This document shows, piece by piece, positions 1 through 5,694 of a DNA stretch of 8,400 nucleotides (positions are counted from its first letter, which is position 1; every line of letters starts with the position of its first letter). The DNA comes from an uncultured Clostridia bacterium. GTDB taxonomy: Bacteria; Bacillota; Clostridia; Christensenellales; UBA1242. A program made the position numbers and the translations under genes. The stretch covers positions 1 to 8,400 of the forward strand of contig CANQHL010000055.1 in assembly GCA_947623775.1 (NCBI GenBank), written 5' to 3'. The notes under the pieces are model-generated. The model had not been told where the DNA came from and did no database searches. It was given only the letters and a program-made list of their open reading frames with translations.

Positions 1-1064
1 ACTCTTGTTTCTCCATTTTCAAGTGTTTCTTCATCATACGCCTCGCAGAGTAGTGCAAGAGTAAGCCTGTCGGCACCTATTGAATATTCTATAACAGTTG
101 GTATATATTTTTCATTTGTAACTGGGTCGAGGTAGTTCATTGTTTTTCCCGAGAATTCTTGATGTCTTGTCAAATCCCATGTTCCTCGGTGGTGTATACC
201 ATTCAATTCTTGCCAGCCGATTGGAAACAAAAATTGTATATCGCAGGCGGCTTTTGCATAGTGGGCGAGTTTGTCGTGATCGTGAAACCTTAGATGGTCT
301 GCGTCAAGTCCTAAATCTTCGACAAACTTCATTGCTTTTTCCTTGTAATCGTTGTAAAAATTCATGCTATCTTCACTTTTGCAGAATTTTTGAAGTTCCA
401 TTTGCTCAAATTCAATAGTTCTAAAAAGAAAATTACCTGGTGTAATTTCATTTCTAAATGATTTACCTATTTGTGCAATCGCAAAAGGAACTTTTGCACG
501 TGTAGAACGTTGTACATTTAAAAAGTTGACATATTCACCTTGGCATGTTTCCGGACGAAGATAAACAATGTCCGAGGCGTCTCCCGTCATTGCTCTTGAA
601 GTTGTAAACATAGGGTTAAACTTTCGAATAGGGGTGAAATCTCTTTTCCCACAAACGGGACATCTTACATCATGTTCTTCAATGTATTTTTCCATTTCCT
701 CATTTGTCATACCCTCTGCAGAAACTTTTCCCTTGCTATGCATTTCGATAAGGGTATCTGCTCTATGCCTTGTTTTACAATTTTTGCAGTCCATTTTCGG
801 GTCACCAAAGCTTTCAACGTGTCCAGATGCTTGCCAAACGGTTGGATTCATTAATATTGCCGCATCAATCCCATAAGTGTTTGAATCTTCCTGTACAAAT
901 CTTTTCCACCACGCTTTTTTTATATTGTTTTTAAGTTCAACACCGATAGGTCCAAAATCCCATGTGTTTGCAAATCCGCCATAGATTTCGCTTCCTTGAA
1001 AAATAAATCCGCGTGCTTTGCAAAGATTTACTATTTTGTCCATTGTTGCTTTCATTTCTTTCAT
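1..1064 (-). CDS. glyQS: Glycyl-tRNA synthetase, alpha2 type (partial, C-terminus outside window)
   Basis: Class II aminoacyl-tRNA synthetase that charges tRNA-Gly in the cytoplasm. The 354 visible codons start at the ATG at 1064, six bases after AAGGAG. The N-terminus (residues 16-45) has the family pattern with GSEIYGG and WDFGPIG. Two Cys pairs, C93/C96 and C135/C138, form a likely zinc knuckle as in Thermus-type and eukaryote-type enzymes. Motif 2 lies near 203-225 (FRNEI, then RTIEFEQME), the active-site segment with TWDLTRHQEFSGK at 295-307, and motif 3 at 329-339 with Arg333 in IGADRLTLALL. The window edge cuts the gene before the anticodon-binding domain. It is a single-chain alpha2 enzyme, not the GlyQ/GlyS tetramer. 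Expression is controlled by the T-box leader upstream. Identification is by recognised motifs and is very secure. Confidence 0.97.
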   Translation of the reverse strand, partial: MKEMKATMDKIVNLCKARGFIFQGSEIYGGFANTWDFGPIGVELKNNIKKAWWKRFVQEDSNTYGIDAAILMNPTVWQASGHVESFGDPKMDCKNCKTRHRADTLIEMHSKGKVSAEGMTNEEMEKYIEEHDVRCPVCGKRDFTPIRKFNPMFTTSRAMTGDASDIVYLRPETCQGEYVNFLNVQRSTRAKVPFAIAQIGKSFRNEITPGNFLFRTIEFEQMELQKFCKSEDSMNFYNDYKEKAMKFVEDLGLDADHLRFHDHDKLAHYAKAACDIQFLFPIGWQELNGIHHRGTWDLTRHQEFSGKTMNYLDPVTNEKYIPTVIEYSIGADRLTLALLCEAYDEETLENGETR

Positions 1065-1170
1065 AATTATCTCCTTTATATCGGGAATAATATAATTTAA
1101 TTATTTTTCATGTTTTTCCCGTCAAAACATGAAAATTTTGATAAAAAATTGATAAAATGGCAAATAAAAC

Positions 1171-1203
1171 AAAAAATCCCTACTATTTTTATTAATAGTA
1201 GGG
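1171..1203 (-). terminator. T-box intrinsic terminator (attenuator) before glyQS
   Basis: On the minus strand CCCUACUAUU (1203-1194) pairs perfectly with AAUAGUAGGG (1187-1178) around a six-base loop and is followed by A plus six U (1177-1171). The 5' arm (CCCUA) is the same segment that closes the antiterminator, so the two structures exclude each other. This is the hallmark of a transcriptional T-box. It would also stop any read-through arriving from the upstream membrane-protein genes. Confidence 0.92.
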
Positions 1204-1318
1204 GCGTATTATACGCTGTTCCACCCTAGTTTATGCTTGAAGCAAGCACCTTGTTTTGTCGTTCGCCGACAGGGGCGTTAAACTACGGAGTTGCCAATTC
1301 CATCAACGTTTAAATATC
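1171..1318 (-). ncRNA. T-box riboswitch (glycine, compact) in the glyQS leader
   Basis: The RNA from about 1318 reads toward glyQS. It contains AGGGUGGAACAGCG (1227 down to 1214), a variant of the T-box consensus AGGGUGGNACCGCG. The antiterminator folds as UAGGG (1228-1224) with CCCUA (1203-1199), a seven-base bulge UGGAACA, and GCGUA/UACGC (1216-1212 with 1208-1204) closed by a UAA loop. The UGGA in the bulge is complementary to a UCCA tRNA end, as expected for tRNA-Gly with discriminator U. A Stem III hairpin UGCUUG-CUU-CAAGCA lies at 1248-1234. The competing terminator is annotated separately. Upstream of Stem III only about 70 bases remain, much less than a canonical Stem I plus Stem II. 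The specifier GGC is present twice (1295-1293 and 1267-1265) but I cannot place it in a standard specifier loop. The T-box call is firm; the Stem I architecture is unresolved. Confidence 0.88.
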
Positions 1319-1324
1319 AAAGAA

Positions 1325-1353
1325 ATTGTAAAATAAAATTTAATTTTTGTCAA
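1325..1353 (-). promoter_or_regulatory. SigA-type promoter of the glyQS T-box transcript
   Basis: On the minus strand TTGACA (1353-1348) is followed after exactly 17 bases by TACAAT (1330-1325). This predicts transcription start near 1318-1317, directly before the T-box structure. Both hexamers are close to consensus. Confidence 0.85.
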
Positions 1354-1403
1354 GCATTTTGTTTAACTATTTTGTATATATTTAAAATTTAATTTTTGTT
1401 AAG
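1334..1403 (-). repeat. Direct repeat of a promoter segment, with a possible second promoter
   Basis: Positions 1334-1354 and 1383-1403 are 21-base direct repeats with one mismatch, 49 bp apart. The proximal copy carries the TTGACA of the glyQS promoter. The distal copy has TTAACA (1402-1397) with TATATA (1380-1375) after 16 bases, which could be a weaker upstream promoter left by a local duplication. The repeat is plainly visible; its promoter activity is inference. Confidence 0.6.
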
Positions 1404-1444
1404 TGTTTTTAACAATTTATATTTTTCGAAATTTACATACAAAT

Positions 1445-1942
1445 TTAGATTTTCGCCTCTTCATCTTCATCATTGACAAGATTTATTATTTTTGTGCCTC
1501 TTTGAGATAGCACATAGGTGATTACAGAGCCGACCAATCCAGCAACAATTGTGCCAGATACGGCGAAAGCGGTACCCAGTGCATATCCTAAACGTTCTGA
1601 TTTTAAAGATTCAAATTGAGCTTTTTCATCATCAGTTCCCAATTCTTTAAGATAGCCCTCATAAGTGCTTTCATAATTTTTCGATAATTCAAGTATCTTG
1701 TCTGAGTATTCCTCTGCACTTATTGTACCATTTTTAAATTGTTCAGCGTATTCGTCATTTTTATCGGTGATGTATTCTTTGAAAGCTTCAGAGGAGTAAA
1801 GTTCATTGATATTATTTCCAGCGGCAGAGGCTGATTTGTGAAGGAAATATGAACCTGTGATACCGCCTGCAACAACTCCGCTTAGGATGCCTAGTCTTAT
1901 CAGAAATTTTCCAAGCTTAAACTTTTCTTTGTGTTTTAGCAT
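1445..1942 (-). CDS. Small two-TM membrane protein, paralog array member 4 (last)
   Basis: Unrecognised 165-residue protein. It has a Lys-rich N-terminus, a membrane segment at about 13-34 containing SGVVAGG, an acidic loop at about 45-115, a second membrane segment at about 118-145, and an acidic tail (NLVNDEDEEAKI). The loop carries FKNGTISAEEYSDKI (69-83), the motif shared by the whole array. It loosely recalls the 'xxGxIsxeEf' pattern of SHOCT-type short helical modules, but that is only a resemblance. The positive N-terminus suggests both ends inside and the loop outside. The start at 1942 is fixed by AAGGAG seven bases upstream. It lies 69 bp after the preceding paralog, in the same orientation, with no terminator visible between them, so it is probably the last gene of one operon. 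The SGVVAGG segment is shared only with the neighbour at 2012-2503. Confidence 0.8.
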   Translation of the reverse strand: MLKHKEKFKLGKFLIRLGILSGVVAGGITGSYFLHKSASAAGNNINELYSSEAFKEYITDKNDEYAEQFKNGTISAEEYSDKILELSKNYESTYEGYLKELGTDDEKAQFESLKSERLGYALGTAFAVSGTIVAGLVGSVITYVLSQRGTKIINLVNDEDEEAKI

Positions 1943-2011
1943 GATTTTTCTCCTTTTTATTGTTATTTAACATGAAATTTGTTGATTTTTACAAAATATT
2001 TCTTAATTTTA

Positions 2012-2503
2012 CTAAATCTGGACTTCGTTGTTATCGACTAGTTCAATTTCTTCTTTGGTTTTATCGAATTCATCTTTTATGAATTTTTTGCTAAAATGTG
2101 AATACATAAGAAAAACCGGCAATGCGATAGCACAACCAAAAGCAGCGGTAATTGCATATAATCTCTGTTTTTCTAAGCCATAATACTTGTCAATTTCTTC
2201 TTTTGTACCATGGCCATTAACATATAATATATAATTATTTATTGAGTTGTCTGGGCCGGCTTTTATATTTTCGTCATATGTTTGTTCTGTTATTTCTCCG
2301 CTATCCAAAAGGTCTTTTTGAGTTTGTTCATAAAAATCCTTATATTCCTGAGAGTTATCAATAAGAGAATATTGTGTTTTGCTGTAAAGATGAGTGGCCA
2401 CTCCACCTGCAACAACTCCACTTGCAAGGGTTAAAACGGTGAGTCCAGTCAAAATTTTATGTCTTAAAATTGCTTTTTTATATTGTTCTGCTGTTTTTAT
2501 CAT
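2012..2503 (-). CDS. Small two-TM membrane protein, paralog array member 3
   Basis: Unrecognised 163-residue protein. It starts MIKTAEQYKK, almost the same opening as the next gene upstream (MIKTGKHYKL). Membrane segments are at about 17-39 (contains SGVVAGG) and 116-136; between them is an acidic loop with LLDSGEITEQTYDENI (65-80), the array's shared motif. The tail ends EIELVDNNEVQI, like the first array member's KIELVNDDTEI. Its ribosome binding site AAAAGGAG lies inside the last codons of the preceding gene. The ATG follows that gene's TAA stop after two bases, so the two are very probably translationally coupled. The function is unknown; a paired-helix hairpin with an external loop is the likeliest shape. 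Confidence 0.82.
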   Translation of the reverse strand: MIKTAEQYKKAILRHKILTGLTVLTLASGVVAGGVATHLYSKTQYSLIDNSQEYKDFYEQTQKDLLDSGEITEQTYDENIKAGPDNSINNYILYVNGHGTKEEIDKYYGLEKQRLYAITAAFGCAIALPVFLMYSHFSKKFIKDEFDKTKEEIELVDNNEVQI

Positions 2504-2505
2504 AT

Positions 2506-2991
2506 TTACTCCTTTTCTGCGGCCTCACTGATAGGGTGATTTTCTAGATATTTTGCGTATTTTTTTTCCATTGAGATTGCAATTTCTTCAAGAACAACAG
2601 CGGTCATTCCTGTGGCAAACATTGCTGCCAATGAAATTCCAACCGACGCTAAGGATTTGTCGCAATCGGATTTTACTTTGTTGTAATATTCAACTTGCAA
2701 AGGTGTCCCCACACGTTTAACAAAACCGTCGGTATCATCGAGTTCGTTTTTTAGTTTTTTATATTCATCTTGTGAAATTTCGTTATTTTCAAGTTGGGAA
2801 TCAATAATTTCCGTTTGTTCGGCCACATATTCATCATAATTTAATGCGTTGACAATGTCTGCTTGGTGACGTGTATCGGCGATAAGTGTTGCGGCTGAAT
2901 AGCAACACACCCCCATAGATGCAATTGCACCTATCATTGCGGCATGTGTTATTTTTGAGATTAATTTGTAATGTTTTCCTGTTTTTATCAT
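2506..2991 (-). CDS. Small two-TM membrane protein, paralog array member 2
   Basis: Unrecognised 161-residue protein with membrane segments at about 16-38 and 114-136. The loop between them contains QLENNEISQDEYKKL (66-80), nearly identical to the first array member. Unlike its paralogs, the C-terminus (NHPISEAAEKE) lacks the IELV(D/N) tail. The final Lys-Glu codons double as the ribosome binding site of the next gene, which may explain the altered end. The start at 2991 has AAGGA about six bases upstream. TM1 holds a CC pair (29-30), with C110 just before TM2; the first array member has one Cys at a similar TM1 position and one in TM2. Spacing to the upstream paralog is 38 bp, consistent with one operon. 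Confidence 0.82.
   Translation of the reverse strand: MIKTGKHYKLISKITHAAMIGAIASMGVCCYSAATLIADTRHQADIVNALNYDEYVAEQTEIIDSQLENNEISQDEYKKLKNELDDTDGFVKRVGTPLQVEYYNKVKSDCDKSLASVGISLAAMFATGMTAVVLEEIAISMEKKYAKYLENHPISEAAEKE
2761..2798. repeat. 38-base near-identical patch shared by array members 1 and 2
   Basis: Positions 2761-2798 and 3273-3310 match at 35 of 38 bases. They encode the LENN(D/E)ISQDEY motif of the two adjacent paralogs. The flanking sequence is far more diverged, so this patch is either under strong protein constraint or was homogenised by recent conversion or duplication. Confidence 0.8.
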
Positions 2992-3029
2992 TATTTTTCC
3001 TTTTTTTTGTTAAAATTTGTATTGATTAC

Positions 3030-3494
3030 TTAAATTTCTGTATCATCATTTACTAATTCTATTTTTCCTGTTTTTTCGGTGTGGACTAATTCTGACATAA
3101 TAACAGCACAAGTAACAACAAGCGATGCTATGCTTGATATACCAGAGATCATCATGGCAGTGTGCAGTTTTTGTGATTTGTTTTGAATTTCGTTAAATTG
3201 GTCAAATTGTTCTGGTGAGCCGTTTTCTTTTAAGAATGCAGCTTTGTCGTTTATTTTTTCCATTTCGGCATCATATTCATCTTGAGAAATATCGTTGTTT
3301 TCAAGTTGGGTGTTTATTTCATTTGTTAGCTGTGATTGATAATATGTGTAACCGGATTCATCTAGTAATTTGTCCATATCTTTAGTAACCACGGATTCAC
3401 CTAGTCCGCATCCTATAAATGGAAGTATAGATGCAAAGCTTACACCCATTGCTGCTATTTTCAAATATTTTAACGTTTTTAAAATTCCTCCCAT
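3030..3494 (-). CDS. Small two-TM membrane protein, paralog array member 1 (first)
   Basis: Unrecognised protein of 154 residues from the ATG at 3494, with membrane segments at about 9-31 and 111-133. The loop has TQLENNDISQDEYDAEM (62-78), and the tail ends KIELVNDDTEI. The frame can be extended to a TTG at 3506, but that codon directly abuts the AAAGGAG ribosome binding site (3513-3507) with no spacing, so I reject it. The ATG at 3494 is 12 bases from the site, rather far, yet gives an N-terminus aligned with the paralogs. An ATG at 3502 is better placed but opens only a seven-codon frame overlapping this start. A consensus promoter lies just upstream. This is the promoter-proximal gene of the array and the closest relative of member 2. 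Confidence 0.78.
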   Translation of the reverse strand: MGGILKTLKYLKIAAMGVSFASILPFIGCGLGESVVTKDMDKLLDESGYTYYQSQLTNEINTQLENNDISQDEYDAEMEKINDKAAFLKENGSPEQFDQFNEIQNKSQKLHTAMMISGISSIASLVVTCAVIMSELVHTEKTGKIELVNDDTEI

Positions 3495-3525
3495 AATACC
3501 ATGCAACTCCTTTAATATATATTAT

Positions 3526-3554
3526 ATAATATCATTTATTAGTATAAAAGTCAA
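3526..3554 (-). promoter_or_regulatory. Promoter of the membrane-protein array
   Basis: On the minus strand TTGACT (3554-3549) and TATTAT (3531-3526) are separated by 17 bases, giving a start near 3519. The ribosome binding site AAAGGAG (3513-3507) follows within about six bases, so the 5' leader is very short. It diverges from the promoter at 3586-3614. Confidence 0.8.
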
Positions 3555-3585
3555 GACTCTTTTTTTAACAAGATGTTGTTATGGC

Positions 3586-3614
3586 TTTACATATTAAAAA
3601 TTTTATGTTACAAT
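3586..3614 (+). promoter_or_regulatory. Promoter of the nucleotidase/nucleoside hydrolase operon
   Basis: TTTACA (3586-3591) and TACAAT (3609-3614) are separated by 17 bases, predicting a start near 3621, only about 12 bases before the ATG at 3633. The frame of the gene is open upstream to 3573, but that extension would cover the promoter, which supports the downstream start. Confidence 0.78.
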
Positions 3615-3632
3615 AAAATATATGAGGAGTTT

Positions 3633-5078
3633 ATGAAAGTAGCATTTGACATTGATGATACAATAGCCGATTTTTCAGGAAAAATGCTTCAATATGCGCA
3701 GATTTTCGACAAGCAACAATCATCAAAGAAAGGCGGCATGCTCAATTTTAACAGTTTTATCACAAGTGGAATGTATGATTGGACCGATGAAGAGAAAGAA
3801 AAATTTCTTGCAAGCGGCATTTATAATTCCATACCTTTGTTGCGTCCTATAAATGGTGGAGTTGGACTTATTCGCCAACTTAAAAAAGAAGGGGATGAAA
3901 TATACTTTGTCACTGCAAGAGGTTATGATGGCTATTCAAAAATAAGTCAAACAAAAAGATGGCTGAAAGAAAATGCCATCAAATATGATAAACTTCTTGC
4001 CAAAAACAGAGACAAAACTCCAGCACTTCAAAAATACAAAATAGATGTGCTGGTTGATGATCGTAAAAGTTGTTGCGAGATGGCAGAGCAGGCAAACGTT
4101 TACACAATTCAAATAAGAAACAAAGCATCGTGGAAAGAAGAATATGCAAACAACACAACATCATGGAAAGAGATTTATTTTAAATTGTTAAAATTGGCGG
4201 GGCGTAAAAGTGTTTTGGAAAGTTACCCGATAATAGTTGACAGTGATGTCACAAACGAGATTGATGATGAATTTGCTCTTGCTTATTTGTTAAGTTTTAA
4301 AAACATAAATGTCGAGGCAATAACAATAGCACCACATTTCCAATTATACGAAAGTGATGTAAATTTTGAAAAAAACATTGAAAAATCGTATAAAAAAGCC
4401 TTTGAAATTGTAAATTTGACTAGACCGGAGTTAAAAAACAGAATTTTTCGTGGAGATGCGGGGGTAATTAATTATGGGGAATTGGAAGTTTCTGAAGGCG
4501 TGAAAAAGATAATTGAAGTTTGTCGCAACAATGAAAAGGTTGTTTTTATCGCACTTGGGTGTTTAACCAACTTGGCTCATGCCTTAATCCTTGCTCCAGA
4601 TATAGCGGATAAGATTAAACTATACACATTGCTCGGAGAAATGACACCAAGCGGATTATCGTCTGAATTTAATATGTCGGGTGATTTCCCAGCAACAAGA
4701 ATAGTTATGTCAAAAGTGAAAGATAAAACCATTTTTCCTACAACGGGATTTTCTGGTATAATTCTAACCAAAGATGAAATAAAATTGCATTTAAATAAAG
4801 ATAATAAGTTAATGAAACTGCTTTATGATGATTTTGTTGATGTGACGGAAAACAAATTTGGGTGCAGATATAAATCGATTTTTGACTATATTTTAATTTA
4901 TTATTTAGATTGTCCCGTAGAATTTAACGAAAGAGAGTGCAAGGTTGCCACAAACACAACTAATGTTTTATTCAAAAAAGGGAGAGGAACAAATGTGGTA
5001 TGCTCTATTCGCCCAGGTAATCCTATCACCAAATTGCTTGAAAGACTAGAAAATTTTAAAAGCGAGGTGCAGGCATGA
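3633..5078 (+). CDS. HAD-family nucleotidase fused to nucleoside-hydrolase-like domain
   Basis: A 481-residue two-domain protein. Residues 1-165 are a HAD phosphatase like 5'(3')-deoxyribonucleotidases and YqfW-type nucleotidases: DIDDT (nucleophile D6, acid/base D8), the motif II threonine in FVTAR (T94), and VLVDDRK with D142/D143. Residues 197-465 resemble inosine/uridine-preferring nucleoside hydrolases: metal-site DSDVTNEIDD (D203, D205, D211, D212), GCLTNLAHAL (T312), EFN at 345-347 for ribose contact, and FDYILIYY with D418 where HDPLA is usual. The D-x-D to DD spacing is two residues longer than the classic DxDPGxDD; I recall a divergent DTDANNEIDD subfamily with this form. The chain would turn a nucleotide into nucleoside, then base plus sugar, in the cytoplasm; substrates are unknown. 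GAGGAG precedes the chosen ATG. The stop overlaps the next start by ATGA, so translation is coupled. Confidence 0.88.
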   Translation: MKVAFDIDDTIADFSGKMLQYAQIFDKQQSSKKGGMLNFNSFITSGMYDWTDEEKEKFLASGIYNSIPLLRPINGGVGLIRQLKKEGDEIYFVTARGYDGYSKISQTKRWLKENAIKYDKLLAKNRDKTPALQKYKIDVLVDDRKSCCEMAEQANVYTIQIRNKASWKEEYANNTTSWKEIYFKLLKLAGRKSVLESYPIIVDSDVTNEIDDEFALAYLLSFKNINVEAITIAPHFQLYESDVNFEKNIEKSYKKAFEIVNLTRPELKNRIFRGDAGVINYGELEVSEGVKKIIEVCRNNEKVVFIALGCLTNLAHALILAPDIADKIKLYTLLGEMTPSGLSSEFNMSGDFPATRIVMSKVKDKTIFPTTGFSGIILTKDEIKLHLNKDNKLMKLLYDDFVDVTENKFGCRYKSIFDYILIYYLDCPVEFNERECKVATNTTNVLFKKGRGTNVVCSIRPGNPITKLLERLENFKSEVQA

Positions 5079-5680
5079 ATATAAAATTGTATGCGGTTGG
5101 GGATTATCCTGATATTGAATTGAATTTTAAAAAAGAAGAATTGATAAATTGTCAAAACATATATGCAAAGTTAAAGTCTTTTACAAGTGGTTATGTTATA
5201 CGGGCAAAAATGGCAAAAACGGTTATCATAGATCCCGTTGATATTGGTGAGATTTTGGATTTAAGAAAAAGATGTGAAGTTAAAAACAAAATGTATGCCT
5301 TTGGTGCTGATATAAGAAAAATAAATGAACTTGACGTGGAAAACAAACGATTAAAAATTACACAAACAGATGGTGAAAAGCAAATTTTGCCAAGAGAAAA
5401 ACTGCAAGACCTTTACAAAATGGTGGATAAGTACAAAAGCGAATATGTTCCGATAGATGAGTATAAAAGTTATACAAAAATAACAAAGAATGTATATTTT
5501 AAAACGCCATGGGGTGAAATTGTTTTCGCACCAAAAAATTCAATGTTGTGTATTGAATATGTTGCAACAAGGGAATTTTATGTGATAACAAATTCAACAT
5601 ATGATTCGCTCTTTACTGAAGAGGGAAGAAAGATAAAGTTATCGGAATATTTGAAAAGTATTGAGTTGGAACAAAATTAA
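5075..5680 (+). CDS. Unknown protein with C-terminal PWGE module, second gene of operon
   Basis: A 201-residue soluble protein with no signal peptide or membrane segment; I do not recognise the whole. Its C-terminal part (about 130-180) reads VYFKTPWGEIVF, then CIEY, EFYVITNSTYDSLF. It aligns by eye with the C-terminal module of the next protein (IAIMVPWGENRSL, then NITDIDSIYGI and EFYDTY). The N-terminal 70 residues contain a hydrophobic VIIDPVDIGEILDLRKRC stretch of unknown meaning. The start overlaps the upstream stop by four bases (ATGA) and is preceded by GAGGTGCAGG, so it is translated in step with the HAD/nucleoside hydrolase gene. It may be a partner or substrate-binding accessory of that enzyme; this is inference from operon position only. 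Confidence 0.8.
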   Translation: MNIKLYAVGDYPDIELNFKKEELINCQNIYAKLKSFTSGYVIRAKMAKTVIIDPVDIGEILDLRKRCEVKNKMYAFGADIRKINELDVENKRLKITQTDGEKQILPREKLQDLYKMVDKYKSEYVPIDEYKSYTKITKNVYFKTPWGEIVFAPKNSMLCIEYVATREFYVITNSTYDSLFTEEGRKIKLSEYLKSIELEQN

Positions 5681-5694
5681 AAGGATAAAATAAT

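Noticed and set aside
140..876. Plus-strand open frames opposite the start of the window
   Set aside because: They are antisense to glyQS, whose translation is unmistakable, and lack ribosome binding sites and recognisable motifs.
1204..1310. tRNA gene or small RNA gene suggested by several hairpins near 1204-1310
   Set aside because: No cloverleaf with T-loop GTTC motif and acceptor pairing fits; the promoter, T-box motif and attenuator explain the region as the glyQS leader.
1396..1415. Palindrome TTGTTAA/TTAACAA as terminator of the membrane array
   Set aside because: The seven-pair stem is entirely A/T apart from one G-C pair, and no U-tract follows on the minus strand. It overlaps the -35 of the distal promoter copy and is more likely chance in AT-rich DNA.
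3495..3506. TTG start four codons upstream of the first array gene's ATG
   Set aside because: The TTG directly abuts the AAAGGAG site with no spacing, so it cannot be used with it.
1445..3506. CRISPR array or mobile element made of the repeated units
   Set aside because: The repetition is at gene level between diverged coding sequences; there are no short regularly spaced repeats, no transposase and no inverted terminal repeats.
3573..3632. Upstream extension of the HAD/nucleoside hydrolase frame by 20 codons
   Set aside because: It would cover the TTTACA/TACAAT promoter and has no ribosome binding site, while GAGGAG precedes the ATG at 3633, whose product begins with the conserved HAD strand KVAFDIDDT.
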